Part shown: positions 51,073-59,766 of the stretch, piece after piece
Numbering within the stretch: the stretch's first letter is position 1
Layout of the letters: each line of letters opens with the position of its first letter
Source: Pseudodesulfovibrio sp. zrk46
GTDB lineage: Bacteria > Desulfobacterota > Desulfovibrionia > Desulfovibrionales > Desulfovibrionaceae
NCBI RefSeq assembly: GCF_012516435.1
Contig: NZ_CP051216.1
Span: forward strand, 2,126,001 to 2,190,000
DNA length: 64,000 nucleotides
Reading direction: 5' to 3'
Notes under the pieces: model-generated
Databases searched by the model: none
What the model was told of the DNA's origin: nothing
What the model saw: the letters and a program-made list of their open reading frames with translations, nothing else
Program-made: the position numbers and the translations under genes

Positions 51073-52170
51073 ATGTCACTGTCCATCGGCATCGTCGGCT
51101 TGCCTAACGTCGGCAAGTCTACACTGTTCAACGCCCTGACCAAGGCCCAGAATGCAGAGTCGGCCAACTACGCCTTCTGCACCATCGAACCCAACAAGGC
51201 CGTGGTGCCCGTGCCCGACCCGCGTATCGACGTCCTGGCCGATCTGGTCAAGCCGCAGCGCGTTCAGCAGTCCACCGTGGATTTCGTTGATATTGCCGGC
51301 CTCGTAGCTGGTGCCAGCAAAGGTGAAGGTCTTGGCAACAAGTTCCTCGCCAACATCCGCGAGACCCAGGCCATCCTGCACGTTGTCCGCTGCTTTGATA
51401 ACGACGATGTCATTCACGTGGCCAACTCCGTTGACCCCATGCGCGACATCGATGTCATCGAAACCGAGCTGATTCTGGCCGACGTACAGGTGCTGGAGAA
51501 TCGTCTTGAGCGTATGAAAAAGATGCTCAAGGGCGACAAGACCCTGGCTCCCAAGATCGACGCTACTGAGAAGCTCCTGAACCACATGAACGAAGGGCAG
51601 CCCGCTTCCTCCTTCACCGAAGAGCTCAAGGGCCTCAATGAAGTGCTGAACGAACTTCGCCTCATCACTGCCAAGAACGTCATCTACTGCGCCAACGTCG
51701 ATGAAGAGGGCGTGGCCGAGGACAACGACTACGTCAAGTCTGTCCGCGCACTGGCAGAAGCACGCGGCGCTGAGTTCGTCAAAATTTCTGCTCAGATGGA
51801 AGAAGAGCTCATCGGGCTGGAACCGGAAGAGCAGCAGGAATTCCTCGATTCCTACGGCATCGAAGAGTCCGGTCTGCATCAGATCATTCGTACCGGCTTC
51901 AAGTCCCTCGGCCTCATCAGCTACTTCACCGCTGGTGTGAAGGAAGTCCGCGCATGGACCATCCATGACGGCGACAAGGCCCCCCAGGCTGCCGGTGTCA
52001 TTCACACCGATTTCGAGCGTGGCTTCATTCGCGCCGAGATTGTGTCCTACGACGACTACGTCAAGTTTGGCTCCGAATCCAAGTGCCGCTCCGAAGGCGT
52101 TCTGCGCGTGGAAGGCAAGGACTATGTCATGAAAGATGGCGACGTGACGCACTTTTTGTTCAACGTCTAG
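51073..52170 (+). CDS. ychF: Redox-regulated ATPase YchF (OLA1 family)
   Basis: It has 365 residues. The G1 P-loop is [21 protein letters not shown]3 [17 protein letters not shown], and the G4 region is non-canonical (YCANVDEE), typical of the ATP-preferring OLA1 branch. The C-terminal TGS-like domain reads [19 protein letters not shown] and [14 protein letters not shown]. Start ATG 51073 has AGGAG at 9 bases; the frame upstream begins in a CG-rich leader (GTGCGCGTCTGCGCGC). The role is ribosome-associated ATPase in stress. Confidence 0.97.
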   Translation: MSLSIGIVGLPNVGKSTLFNALTKAQNAESANYAFCTIEPNKAVVPVPDPRIDVLADLVKPQRVQQSTVDFVDIAGLVAGASKGEGLGNKFLANIRETQAILHVVRCFDNDDVIHVANSVDPMRDIDVIETELILADVQVLENRLERMKKMLKGDKTLAPKIDATEKLLNHMNEGQPASSFTEELKGLNEVLNELRLITAKNVIYCANVDEEGVAEDNDYVKSVRALAEARGAEFVKISAQMEEELIGLEPEEQQEFLDSYGIEESGLHQIIRTGFKSLGLISYFTAGVKEVRAWTIHDGDKAPQAAGVIHTDFERGFIRAEIVSYDDYVKFGSESKCRSEGVLRVEGKDYVMKDGDVTHFLFNV

Positions 52171-52189
52171 TTGGACTCGATATATATAC

Positions 52190-52230
52190 GAGAAAAGGCG
52201 CACCGAGATTACTCGGTGCGCCTTTTCTCT
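52190..52230. terminator. Bidirectional terminator between ychF and the amidohydrolase
   Basis: AAAAGGCGCACCGAG and CTCGGTGCGCCTTTT enclose ATTA, with CTCTTTT behind. Perfect stem between convergent genes. Confidence 0.93.
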
Positions 52231-52247
52231 TTTGGAAGAATCGATTC

Positions 52248-53777
52248 TTACAGAATACGTGCTTCGCCTTCGACGTACACGGCCTCAATGGTGAGATCCG
52301 CGATCTCGTTCGGCGCAATTTCGGTGGGATTCTTGGGCAGGACTACCATATCGGCCACTTTGCCGGGTTCAATGGAGCCGCGCATATCTTCCTCGAAGCC
52401 GCTGTAAGCCGCATCAATGGTGAACAGACGGATTGCCTCAGTAACGCTCAGTCGTTGCTTCGCGTTGGGATGGAGTACGGCGGACTGAATGCCCACAAGC
52501 GGGGAGTAGGGGGTGATGGGACCGTCAGAACCACCACACATCTTAACGCCGCAGTTGAGCATGGTCCGGTAGGGATGGAGCATGCTCATGCGCTCCTTGC
52601 CAAACCATGATTCATAGTCATCCCAGTTCATGAGGTGCGGGAAAAATGCCGGCTGCATGGAGGCAATGATACCGGCGCTTCCCATGCGTTTGACTTGATC
52701 CTGATTGGGCATTTCGCAGTGCTCGATGCGGTGGCGATGGTCGTCACGCGGGTGGGCGGCGATGGCCTTCTCCATGGCGGAGAGCACCTGCTCGATGGCG
52801 CCGTCGGTCTCGCAATGGATGGCGACCTGAAGGCCTGACTTGTGGGACTCCATGATGAAATCGTCCATGGTCTGCTGGGAGAAATTCAAGGTGCCGCAAT
52901 TGTCGGGCTGGTCTGTGTATGGCTCCAGAAGAGCCGCGGTGTGAGCACTCATGGCGCCGTCCGCGCAGATACAGCCACCGATGCGCGGCAGGCCGAGGCT
53001 GATGGTCTCATTGATGTCCATCACCTGATTCCAGATCAAGGTATGGATGGGCAACTCGTGCTGATGCTCCACGGCAATGCGGGTGTCGCCGGGACCGAAC
53101 TCGCCGCCTTCGAGGCAGTGCAGGCTGGTGATCCCTTGGCGGAGCGCCGCTTCGCAGGCCGCTTTGAAGCTGGCGATTTTTACGTCCACCGGGGTCAGCG
53201 CGCTGACCGCAGGAAAGACATGGGAAAGTGCGCCGGGATCACGGACGACTCCCGTGGGTTCACCATTCTCAATATCCATTCCCGGCAGATCGCTGGGCAA
53301 GTTCATCAATTCCAGTGCGCGGGAGTTCAGCGCACAGAGATGCCATGACGCGTGTACCAGCATGGCCGGGTGGTCGGGACACACTTCATCCAAATCCGTT
53401 TTCAGCGGCAACCGTCCTTCGGCGAGGTGCAGTTCATTCATGGAGTAGCCGAGTACCCACGCGCCTTCGGGAGTGGTGGGGGCGGCTCGCTTGACCATGG
53501 TGAGGATGTCTTGAATCGAAGTCGTATTGCGGAGGTCCAGCCCGTTCAGAACCTGCCCGGTCAGCCCGAGGTGCTGATGGGTGTCGATGAACCCGGGCAG
53601 CACGGTCTTGCCAACCATATCGTGGACATTCCAGCCGTCTTCAATGAGTGGGGCCACGTCGTCGTATGTTCCCACCGTGGTGATGCGGCCGTTTTCTACG
53701 GCCAGAGCCTCAAACCGTGTATCGTTTGCGTCCATTGTCATGCCGTTGGCATTGATCAGGACAAATCTCTCATGCAT
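52248..53777 (-). CDS. Amidohydrolase, YtcJ/Amidohydro_3 type
   Basis: It has 509 residues. The metal-binding motif is GFIDTHQHLG (HxH) near residue 62. A carboxylate and His series follow: SMNELHLAEG, LVHASWHLCALNS, QVAIHCETDG, HRIEHCEMP, and CGGSDGPITPYSPLVGIQSA (late Asp). The composite beta domain GRITTVGTYDDV is at the N terminus and GSIEPGKVADMVVLPKNP at the C terminus. Substrates of this branch are exoenzymic amides or N-acyl compounds; the real one is unknown. There is only a GAGAG before ATG 53777. It is divergent from the metal ABC operon at 54003. Confidence 0.9.
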   Translation of the reverse strand: MHERFVLINANGMTMDANDTRFEALAVENGRITTVGTYDDVAPLIEDGWNVHDMVGKTVLPGFIDTHQHLGLTGQVLNGLDLRNTTSIQDILTMVKRAAPTTPEGAWVLGYSMNELHLAEGRLPLKTDLDEVCPDHPAMLVHASWHLCALNSRALELMNLPSDLPGMDIENGEPTGVVRDPGALSHVFPAVSALTPVDVKIASFKAACEAALRQGITSLHCLEGGEFGPGDTRIAVEHQHELPIHTLIWNQVMDINETISLGLPRIGGCICADGAMSAHTAALLEPYTDQPDNCGTLNFSQQTMDDFIMESHKSGLQVAIHCETDGAIEQVLSAMEKAIAAHPRDDHRHRIEHCEMPNQDQVKRMGSAGIIASMQPAFFPHLMNWDDYESWFGKERMSMLHPYRTMLNCGVKMCGGSDGPITPYSPLVGIQSAVLHPNAKQRLSVTEAIRLFTIDAAYSGFEEDMRGSIEPGKVADMVVLPKNPTEIAPNEIADLTIEAVYVEGEARIL

Positions 53778-53900
53778 GTAACAACTCTCTCTCTAGAAAA
53801 ATATCCGGCAGTTTGTCCCTAAACCCGCTGATTGTCCATAGTTCTCATGTTTCGTTGGAAATCCGATAGCATTAGTCTGAAATTAGAGTGTCTATTGACG

Positions 53901-53955
53901 CGACTATTTCTTTGGTTTAGTCGTCCAAGGTGTTACTCAATTGTGATTCGTAACA
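53901..53955. promoter_or_regulatory. Two inverted repeats in the divergent region before the FecCD-type ABC operon
   Basis: CGACTA-n11-TAGTCG (53901-53923) and TGTTAC-n13-GTAACA (53931-53955), the latter with an inner TCA/TGA pairing. A TTGACG (53895-53900) adjoins the first repeat. Both are placed as operators would be for a metal- or cofactor-responsive repressor. I see no match to a Fur box. Confidence 0.45.
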
Positions 53956-54002
53956 AAATATAGTGACGAAGTTTGAAGTCGTATTTAGACGCGGGAGTTG
54001 AA

Positions 54003-55106
54003 ATGGGTTTGGGTGCAAGGCTTGGTGTATTGGTTTTGGCATGTCTTTTAGCGGTGCCGGCGGCTGCTCGAACAATATCAGACGCACAGGGCCGGGATGT
54101 TGATATCCCTGATAGCGTTGAGCGGGTCATTTGTTCTGGGTCCGGGTGCCTGAGGTTGCTGACCTATCTGCAGGCGCAAGAGAATGTGGTGGCCGTGGAT
54201 GACATCGAGTCCCGCAGACGCAAATTTGATGCGCGCCCCTATGCCATTGCCAATCCCGAGTATGCCGAGCGTCCCATCTTCGGTCAGTTTCGTGGGCATG
54301 ATAACCCTGAGCTGATCATGACGCTGGAGCCGCAGCCGCAGGTCATCGTCAAAACCTATGCCTCCAGCATGGGATATGATCCAGTGGAGTTGCAGCAGAA
54401 GACCGGTATCCCCGTGGTGGTGTGCAACTACGGAGATTTTGGCAAACTACGTCCGGCACTGTATCAGACGTTGCGCACCATGGGTGAATTGCTGGGCAAA
54501 CAGACTCGTGCCGAAGAGGTGATCGCCTTCATGGAAGCGCAGATCAACGACCTGCGTCAGCGCACGGCTGACATTCCTGAAAAGGATCGCCGTTCCGCCT
54601 TTGTGGGCGGCGTAGCGTTCAAGGGACCGCACGGCTATCAGTCCACCGAGCCTGCCTATCCTCCTTTCTCCTTCGTGAATGTCGAGAATCCGGCCTACGA
54701 CACCGGCCTTTCGGGCAAGGAACTGCGCCATTCGGATGTTTCCAAGGAAAAGATCATGGAGTGGGATCCCGATTACCTGTTCCTCGATTTGTCGACCTTG
54801 CAGATGGGAGACAAGGCTGGCGGCCTCTATGAGCTGCGCAATGATCCTGCCTATCGTACGTTGACCGCCGTCACAGAAGGCCGCGTCTACGGTCTGCTGC
54901 CGTACAACTGGTACACCAAGAACTACGGCTCCATCCTCGCCAACGCCTATTTCGTGGGCAAGGTGCTGTACCCCGAGCGGTTCAATGATGTGGACCCCGC
55001 GGCCAAGGCGGATGAGATCTACACTTTTCTCGTGGGCAAGCCTGTCTTCAGCGATATGCAAAAGATGTTTCTCGGACACGCTTTCCAGCCGGTTCAGGTG
55101 AACTGA
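54003..55106 (+). CDS. Periplasmic metal/cofactor-binding protein (FecB/BtuF-like, SBP family 8)
   Basis: It has 367 residues. ATG 54003 has GGGAG at 6 bases; an in-frame TTG at 53973 is rejected. The signal peptide ends near AVPAAA. RTISDAQGRDVDIPDSVER is the typical start of TonB-dependent-substrate periplasmic proteins, and LLTYLQAQENVVAVDDIES, IMTLEPQPQVIVKTYAS and EKIMEWDPDYLFLDL follow the family. No lipobox. It is the first of four tightly linked genes; the stop overlaps the permease start (TGATG). Confidence 0.9.
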   Translation: MGLGARLGVLVLACLLAVPAAARTISDAQGRDVDIPDSVERVICSGSGCLRLLTYLQAQENVVAVDDIESRRRKFDARPYAIANPEYAERPIFGQFRGHDNPELIMTLEPQPQVIVKTYASSMGYDPVELQQKTGIPVVVCNYGDFGKLRPALYQTLRTMGELLGKQTRAEEVIAFMEAQINDLRQRTADIPEKDRRSAFVGGVAFKGPHGYQSTEPAYPPFSFVNVENPAYDTGLSGKELRHSDVSKEKIMEWDPDYLFLDLSTLQMGDKAGGLYELRNDPAYRTLTAVTEGRVYGLLPYNWYTKNYGSILANAYFVGKVLYPERFNDVDPAAKADEIYTFLVGKPVFSDMQKMFLGHAFQPVQVN

Positions 55107-56176
55107 TGCATTTCTCCGATGGACAGGTACCGCTGGAATATCGGCGGTACATCGGCCTCAAGACCATGCTGGTCAGTCTGGCGGCGGTCGGGTTGGTGTT
55201 GGCGCTCATGTTTGCCGTTTCCATGGGCGCGTCGAATATCCCCCTTTCGGACGTTGCCCGTAGCCTGATGGGTTGGGTGGTGGAGCGGCGGTATGACGTC
55301 ATCATCTGGAATATCCGATTGCCCCAGGCGCTGACCGCCATTGTGGCCGGAGCCGGGCTAGCCGTGGCCGGAACCACCATGCAATCAATTCTGCGCAACC
55401 CGCTCGGTTCGCCGTTCACATTGGGTATCTCCCATGCGGCGGCATTCGGGGCGGCCTTTTCCGTCATGGTACTGGACGGCGGCATCATGTCCTCCTCTAA
55501 GGCCGATGCCGTGAACGTGACCAGCCCTTACGTCACTACGGGCATCGCGTTCCTCTTCAGTCTTGTGGCTGCAACCGTCATTGTGGGCGTGTCCCGTTTG
55601 CGCGGCAGTACGCCCGAGATCATGGTCCTGACAGGCGTTGCCTTGGGCGCGCTTTTTACCGCAGGCACCATGTTCCTCCAGTTCTTTGCCGATGACGTGC
55701 AGTTGGCTGCCATGGTCTTCTGGACCTTTGGTGATACGGCCCGCGCCACGTGGACAGAGCTGGGTGTCATGACGGTCATCACCGTGGGCGCGTCCATCTA
55801 CTTCATCGCCAATGGCTGGAACTACAACGCCATCGACGCAGGTGACGAGACCGCCAAGGGACTGGGCGTGCGTGTGGACCGCGTGCGCATGATCGGCATG
55901 TTGGTAGCGTCGCTGTTGACGGCCGTGCTCATCGCCTTTCTCGGTATCATTGGGTTTGTCGGACTGGTGGTGCCGCATATGGTACGCCGCGTCATTGGTT
56001 CGGATCACCGCTTTCTGTTGCCTGCGTCCTTCCTGTGCGGCGGGCTTCTTCTGTTGTTGTCAGATACGGCGGCCCGACTCATTCTGGCGCCGCACGTCCT
56101 TCCGGTTTCGGTCCTGACGGCGTTTATGGGCGCACCAGTATTTATCTACCTCATTATCAGGGGGCAGCGGCGATGA
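55106..56176 (+). CDS. FecCD-family ABC transporter permease
   Basis: It has 356 residues and about ten helices. IIWNIRLPQALTAIVAGAGLAVAG, TTMQSILRNPLGSPFTLGIS and LVASLLTAVLIAFLGIIGF with VGLVVPHMVRR are canonical for BtuC/FecCD. It starts on the stop of the binding-protein gene (TGATG) and ends with ATGA over the ATPase start. The substrate class is iron chelate, cobalamin or heme; the FmdE neighbour suggests another metal or cofactor (inference). Confidence 0.94.
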   Translation: MHFSDGQVPLEYRRYIGLKTMLVSLAAVGLVLALMFAVSMGASNIPLSDVARSLMGWVVERRYDVIIWNIRLPQALTAIVAGAGLAVAGTTMQSILRNPLGSPFTLGISHAAAFGAAFSVMVLDGGIMSSSKADAVNVTSPYVTTGIAFLFSLVAATVIVGVSRLRGSTPEIMVLTGVALGALFTAGTMFLQFFADDVQLAAMVFWTFGDTARATWTELGVMTVITVGASIYFIANGWNYNAIDAGDETAKGLGVRVDRVRMIGMLVASLLTAVLIAFLGIIGFVGLVVPHMVRRVIGSDHRFLLPASFLCGGLLLLLSDTAARLILAPHVLPVSVLTAFMGAPVFIYLIIRGQRR

Positions 56177-56928
56177 TTCTTTCCGTTTCCGATCTCGATT
56201 TTGAATACAGCGGTCGAACCGTGCTCAAGGATGTGGAGTTCGGCGTAGATGGTGGTGAACTGCTTGCGATTCTCGGTCCCAATGGCGTGGGCAAGACCAC
56301 GCTACTCAAGTGTATCAACGCCATTCACTCGCCGTGCTCCGGCAAGGTGATGGTGGAGGATCGTGACGTACTTTCCATGACGCCGGACGAGATCGCCCTT
56401 GGCATTGGTTATGTGGCCCAGCAGAGTGAGGGCTCACGGCTTTCCGTGTTCGACGCCGTACTCATGGGGCGAAAACCCCACATTGTCTGGCGGGTGAGTG
56501 AAAAGGATTTGCGCATGGTGGAGTCGGCGTTGCGCCGCTTGCATCTCAACCACTTGTCGCTTCGTTATATCGACGAACTGAGTGGCGGGGAGTTGCAGAA
56601 AGTAGCCATTGCCCGTGCCTTGGTGCAGGAGCCGCGGCTGATGTTGCTGGACGAACCCACCAGTTCTCTTGATCTCAAGAGTCAGGTGGATATCCTGACC
56701 ATGTTGCGCAGGGTCGTGGATGAGCATCGCATCGGCGCGGTAATGACCATGCATGACCTGAATACGGCGTTGCGATATGCCGACAAGGTGCTATTTCTCA
56801 AGAACGGACGTATCCATTCCACTGGGCCGACCTGTGCCGTGACATCTGCGGTGGTCGAAGAGGTCTACGGTTTGCCCGTCCATATCCATACCGTTCAGGG
56901 GCACCCCATGGTGGTCCCGGCGGCCTAA
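56173..56928 (+). CDS. FecE/BtuD-like ABC transporter ATPase
   Basis: It has 251 residues. Walker A is [16 protein letters not shown], the Q-loop is in [14 protein letters not shown], the signature is [16 protein letters not shown], Walker B is [14 protein letters not shown], and the H-loop is in [13 protein letters not shown]. The start ATG 56173 overlaps the permease stop as ATGA; the longer open frame upstream is inside the permease. It completes the importer. Confidence 0.94.
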   Translation: MILSVSDLDFEYSGRTVLKDVEFGVDGGELLAILGPNGVGKTTLLKCINAIHSPCSGKVMVEDRDVLSMTPDEIALGIGYVAQQSEGSRLSVFDAVLMGRKPHIVWRVSEKDLRMVESALRRLHLNHLSLRYIDELSGGELQKVAIARALVQEPRLMLLDEPTSSLDLKSQVDILTMLRRVVDEHRIGAVMTMHDLNTALRYADKVLFLKNGRIHSTGPTCAVTSAVVEEVYGLPVHIHTVQGHPMVVPAA

Positions 56929-56941
56929 TCAGGAGATAACA

Positions 56942-57484
56942 ATGAAGTGTAATATTTCCCCGGAACGCATCGATCAGACAATTGCCTTTCACGGTCACTC
57001 CTGTCCCGGACTTGCCATCGGTATCCGTGCCGCCGAGCTTGCATATCACCTGCTTGGCGACCCTGCCGATGGCGAGTTCGTGGCAGTCTCCGAGACTGAC
57101 ATGTGTGGTGTGGACGCCATTCAATTTCTGACAGGTTGTACCTACGGCAAAGGCAACTTCATCCATCGCGATTATGGCAAGAAGGCCTTCTCCTTCTTTG
57201 ATCGCAAAGCCGGAAAAGGGTTCCGTGCCGTGCTTACGGATAACGCCAAGCCTGTCCCGGATCAGGACAAGCGCGCCGCCATGCTCGAATATTTCATGAC
57301 GGCTGATCTCGACGAGTTGTTCAGCATCTCATGGTTGGATTGCCCACCGCCCCGTCCCGCCCAGATTCTCGAAAGTCTTGTCTGTGATCATTGCGGCGAG
57401 ACAACCATGGAGTCCCGGACCAGGCGCTATGCGGGCAAGACCTGCTGCATCCCGTGTTTCGATAAGGTGGAGCAGAAGATTTAG
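56942..57484 (+). CDS. FmdE-family protein with C-terminal zinc ribbon
   Basis: It has 180 residues. AFHGHSCPGLAIGIRAAELA at the N terminus is the FmdE signature (HGHxCPG), followed by SETDMCGVDAIQFLTGCTYGKGN, the second Cys cluster. Residues ~149-175 hold CDHCGE and, ~14 residues later, TCCIPCFD: a treble-clef/zinc-ribbon. FmdE was named from formylmethanofuran dehydrogenase operons; bacterial members are suspected metal- or cofactor-binding chaperones. It is 13 bases after the ATPase, AGGAG upstream, so it belongs to the ABC operon and may handle the imported metal. Confidence 0.9.
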   Translation: MKCNISPERIDQTIAFHGHSCPGLAIGIRAAELAYHLLGDPADGEFVAVSETDMCGVDAIQFLTGCTYGKGNFIHRDYGKKAFSFFDRKAGKGFRAVLTDNAKPVPDQDKRAAMLEYFMTADLDELFSISWLDCPPPRPAQILESLVCDHCGETTMESRTRRYAGKTCCIPCFDKVEQKI

Positions 57485-57514
57485 AAAGAAATATAGGATG
57501 CCGCTGCGCGGCAA

Positions 57515-57588
57515 TTGTCGGGTGATTTCGCCTCCGGCGGCCAAAGGGCTATACCCTTTGGAATCCCATTGTGCGCCTATCGGCGCGA
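57515..57588 (+). repeat. Intergenic repeat B, copy 2
   Basis: GGTGATTTCGCCTCCGGCGG, then CCAAAGGGCTATACCCTTTGG (57541-57561), AATCCCATTGTGCGCC and GGCGCG. It matches the minus strand of 7877-7973 in module order and lies behind the stop of the FmdE gene, in the gene's sense. Confidence 0.75.
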
Positions 57589-57608
57589 GAACAGTTTGTG
57601 TAAAAAAG

Positions 57609-57641
57609 AAAGCTGCCTGCTTCAACAGAAGCAGGCAGCTT
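57609..57641 (+). terminator. Terminator of the FecCD/FmdE operon
   Basis: AAGCTGCCTGCTTC and GAAGCAGGCAGCTT enclose AACA, followed by GATTTCTC. It is a 14-base perfect stem, with a modest T-tract. Confidence 0.8.
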
Positions 57642-57661
57642 GATTTCTCATAGAGCCGTAA

Positions 57662-57781
57662 GGCTTGTGAGAGTGGTGTAGCCGCTAGGCGACGAGTGCA
57701 ATTGAAGCGGAGGCGTAGCAACGCTACGGTGAGCATTCAATTGTGCTCGGCAACGACGCGGATGCGCCGCTATCACAAGCC
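57662..57781. repeat. 120-base giant palindrome abutting the aldolase stop codon
   Basis: The left arm (57662-57719) and right arm (57723-57781) are imperfect reverse complements around the centre AAC. Matching blocks, outside to inside, include GGCTTGTGA/TCACAAGCC, GTGCAATTGAA/TTCAATTGTGC and CGTAGC/GCTACG. The palindrome ends 2 bases before the TAG of the aldolase gene on the minus strand. It contains no ORF. It may be a palindromic mobile element (MITE-like), a structured RNA or an oversized transcription stop. Confidence 0.8.
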
Positions 57782-57782
57782 G

Positions 57783-59051
57783 CTAGTCGTCAAAGTCACC
57801 CTCAGGGCCCTTATCGGTGTCAATGGCGGCAGCCTTGGCCTTGATCTTTTCCTCGGTCCACTCAGCGGCGTCTTCAAACTTCTCAACCTTGGGGCCGAGG
57901 TCATAGGAGTTGGCCTTGAGGATGAGGTCCATGGCGATGTCAGCAGTGCCATCCGCATTGAAGACGTCAACCAGCAGGTGGTGAACGAAATCTTCAACCG
58001 CAGCGGACATGCGTTCGCGGGTGGCGGCGTCCTGACCCTGCCAGCGGCGCTCGAAGGGCAGGTTGAGCTTCTTGTAGTTGCCACCGGTGATGCCGTTGGC
58101 GTCGGCGTACTCGACCATCTCGTTCCAGAGAGCGTCGGACAGACCTTCGCCGGCAACCTTATCGAAGCGACCGTCTTCGGTCATGATGGCGTTGCCGAAG
58201 TCGTTGACGCGTACGCCCCAAGCGATCATCTGCAAAGCAGTGGCAACGTTGGCCTTGGTAGTGCTGGTCTTGGCAGCGATCTGACGCAGGCGTTCGGAGT
58301 CGTTACCGGAGGTGCCGTGCTGAGCGCCGGAGGTTCCGTAAGGAGCCAGAGCGGCGTGGATGTCAGCGGTCAGGTCAACCTGGATGCCTTCACCGGAAGC
58401 CTCGATGCCGTGAGTGGTGCCGTTGTTCAGGGCGATCCAGTCAGGGCAGATGCCGTGGGCGTTCAGACCTTGGCAGAGGAATTTGGCTTCCACCGGGGTG
58501 GACAGGCCGAACTCACCCTTGATCTCACCGATCTCAGTCTCGTAACCGGCCCAGGTGGGGATCACGGAAGCGACTTCGATGTTGGCGAGCATGTTCAGGT
58601 CGTCGGTCATGTGGGAGGCATCAATGGCAATGGAAGTGATGCCGGTGTCGAAAAGGGACGGGATTTCGGCCTTGGCCTCGGGAACGTCTTCCCACTTCTT
58701 CATGAAGTAATGGTCTGCATGCACGGCAACCGGAATGGTGATGTTGTGCTTGTTGCAGATGTAATCCACGCGGCGGGCGATGTTCCACAGGGTTGTGGGG
58801 CAGTAAGTTGCCTCGCTGCGTGCGATTTCAATGATGATGGCGGCATTGGCGCGCTGGGCAGCCTTGAGAGCGCCCTCGATGATGAAAAGGTTACGGCCGT
58901 TGGCTGCAATGGTCATTGCCTGGCCTTTTTCGATCATGGCACGGTCGATGACCTTACCGCTGACGATCAGCGCCTGGGAGCCGGGGAAGTTCTGGACAAC
59001 GTTCGGCGGGCGGCCGACAGCAAGTGCTTTACGAAATGTATCTTGGGACAT
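57783..59051 (-). CDS. Class II fructose-bisphosphate aldolase family protein
   Basis: It has 422 residues, longer than the classic ~345. The zinc-aldolase core is visible: PVAVHADHYFM (first zinc His and catalytic Asp), TSIAIDASHMTDD (phosphate/zinc loop), GEFGLSTPVEA, NGTTHGIE and GTSGAQHGTSGND. An N-terminal extension (GRPPNVVQNFPGSQALIVSG) and a C-terminal helical tail are additional. It probably cleaves or forms fructose-1,6-bisphosphate or a related ketose phosphate. AAGGAGG is 7 bases before ATG 59051. The open C-terminal acidic tail ends GPEGDFDD; the giant palindrome starts 2 bases after the stop codon. Confidence 0.85.
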   Translation of the reverse strand: MSQDTFRKALAVGRPPNVVQNFPGSQALIVSGKVIDRAMIEKGQAMTIAANGRNLFIIEGALKAAQRANAAIIIEIARSEATYCPTTLWNIARRVDYICNKHNITIPVAVHADHYFMKKWEDVPEAKAEIPSLFDTGITSIAIDASHMTDDLNMLANIEVASVIPTWAGYETEIGEIKGEFGLSTPVEAKFLCQGLNAHGICPDWIALNNGTTHGIEASGEGIQVDLTADIHAALAPYGTSGAQHGTSGNDSERLRQIAAKTSTTKANVATALQMIAWGVRVNDFGNAIMTEDGRFDKVAGEGLSDALWNEMVEYADANGITGGNYKKLNLPFERRWQGQDAATRERMSAAVEDFVHHLLVDVFNADGTADIAMDLILKANSYDLGPKVEKFEDAAEWTEEKIKAKAAAIDTDKGPEGDFDD

Positions 59052-59177
59052 AGCCCTTCCTCCTTAACGGAAATTGATGTGCGATGGTGTCGAATCACTA
59101 ATTAAAACCAATTGTACTGAAAAGTCAAAATGGAACGAGGGGTTTTGCGAGATTATAACGCACTCTCCGAGAGCCAC

Positions 59178-59212
59178 GGGCACGGCTGACTCATAATGAG
59201 TCTGCCGTGCCC
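59178..59212 (-). terminator. Hairpin between the CII-like regulator and the aldolase gene
   Basis: GGGCACGGC-n-GCCGTGCCC with an inner GACTC-ATAAT-GAGTC forms a stacked stem, 36 bases behind the CII-like stop. There is no U-tract, so it may be an attenuator or mRNA protector rather than a full terminator. Confidence 0.55.
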
Positions 59213-59247
59213 GAGTCCCGAGAGGAGTTAGGATGGGATGTGTTCGA

Positions 59248-59568
59248 CTACATGGTCGCAGCTTGGCGGCGCACGCGTTCGGAAGTGCCGGACGCACGCT
59301 TCGGCTTGCTGGAGGACTCCACTCCATCCAGCGGCATCAGCGTATAGCCGAGTTCGCGGGCCATGAATTCGAGAATGGAGACGTTGTGCGTCGCCTTCAC
59401 GATGTCGAACATGGTCTCCGCACCAAGCTTGGCGTGGTTGTCGAACGGGTTGAGTTCACGAAGCAGTGTGGAATACGGCTTCTTGATAACACGGCAAACG
59501 TCTTTTGCCGGCACTCTGCCTTCCAAAACGATGTCCTGCATCTTTTTGGTCAGATCCTTTTCAAACAT
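59248..59568 (-). CDS. Phage CII (CP76)-like regulatory protein
   Basis: It has 106 residues. KKPYSTLLRELNPFDNHAKL followed by GAETMFDIVKATHNVSILEF and MARELGYTLMPL is the pattern of the Phage_CII/CP76 family (helix-turn-helix activators of P2/186-like phages). A positively charged tail ERVRRQAATM ends the protein. GGGGGG lies about 9 bases before ATG 59568. There is no other phage gene nearby, so it looks like a free-standing host regulator. It lies upstream of the aldolase gene on the same strand. Confidence 0.8.
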   Translation of the reverse strand: MFEKDLTKKMQDIVLEGRVPAKDVCRVIKKPYSTLLRELNPFDNHAKLGAETMFDIVKATHNVSILEFMARELGYTLMPLDGVESSSKPKRASGTSERVRRQAATM

Positions 59569-59689
59569 GCTTTACCCCCCACATGTTGGAATTTCTGCCT
59601 TATATGAGAAGTTAGCTTATTTTTTTCTTTTGCGTCAACGAAAAATGAATAAACGAGCGTTTGTTTTCAATCTTGTTTCAGATGACACC

Positions 59690-59732
59690 TGAAAAAATAT
59701 AATAACGGCGGCCCATTGTGGTGCCGCCGTTA
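59690..59732 (-). terminator. Terminator of the partner-switch operon
   Basis: AACGGCGGC and GCCGCCGTT (59704-59731) form a stem followed on the minus strand by ATTATATTTTTTC. It is 35 bases behind the stop of the RsbW-like gene. Confidence 0.88.
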
Positions 59733-59766
59733 CGATAAAAAGACAAAAGTTTTTCGGGGGAGGATG

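Noticed and set aside
57696-59105. A 469-codon plus-strand frame opposite the aldolase gene
   Set aside because: It is antisense to a recognised gene; its start lies in the giant palindrome and it has no domain.
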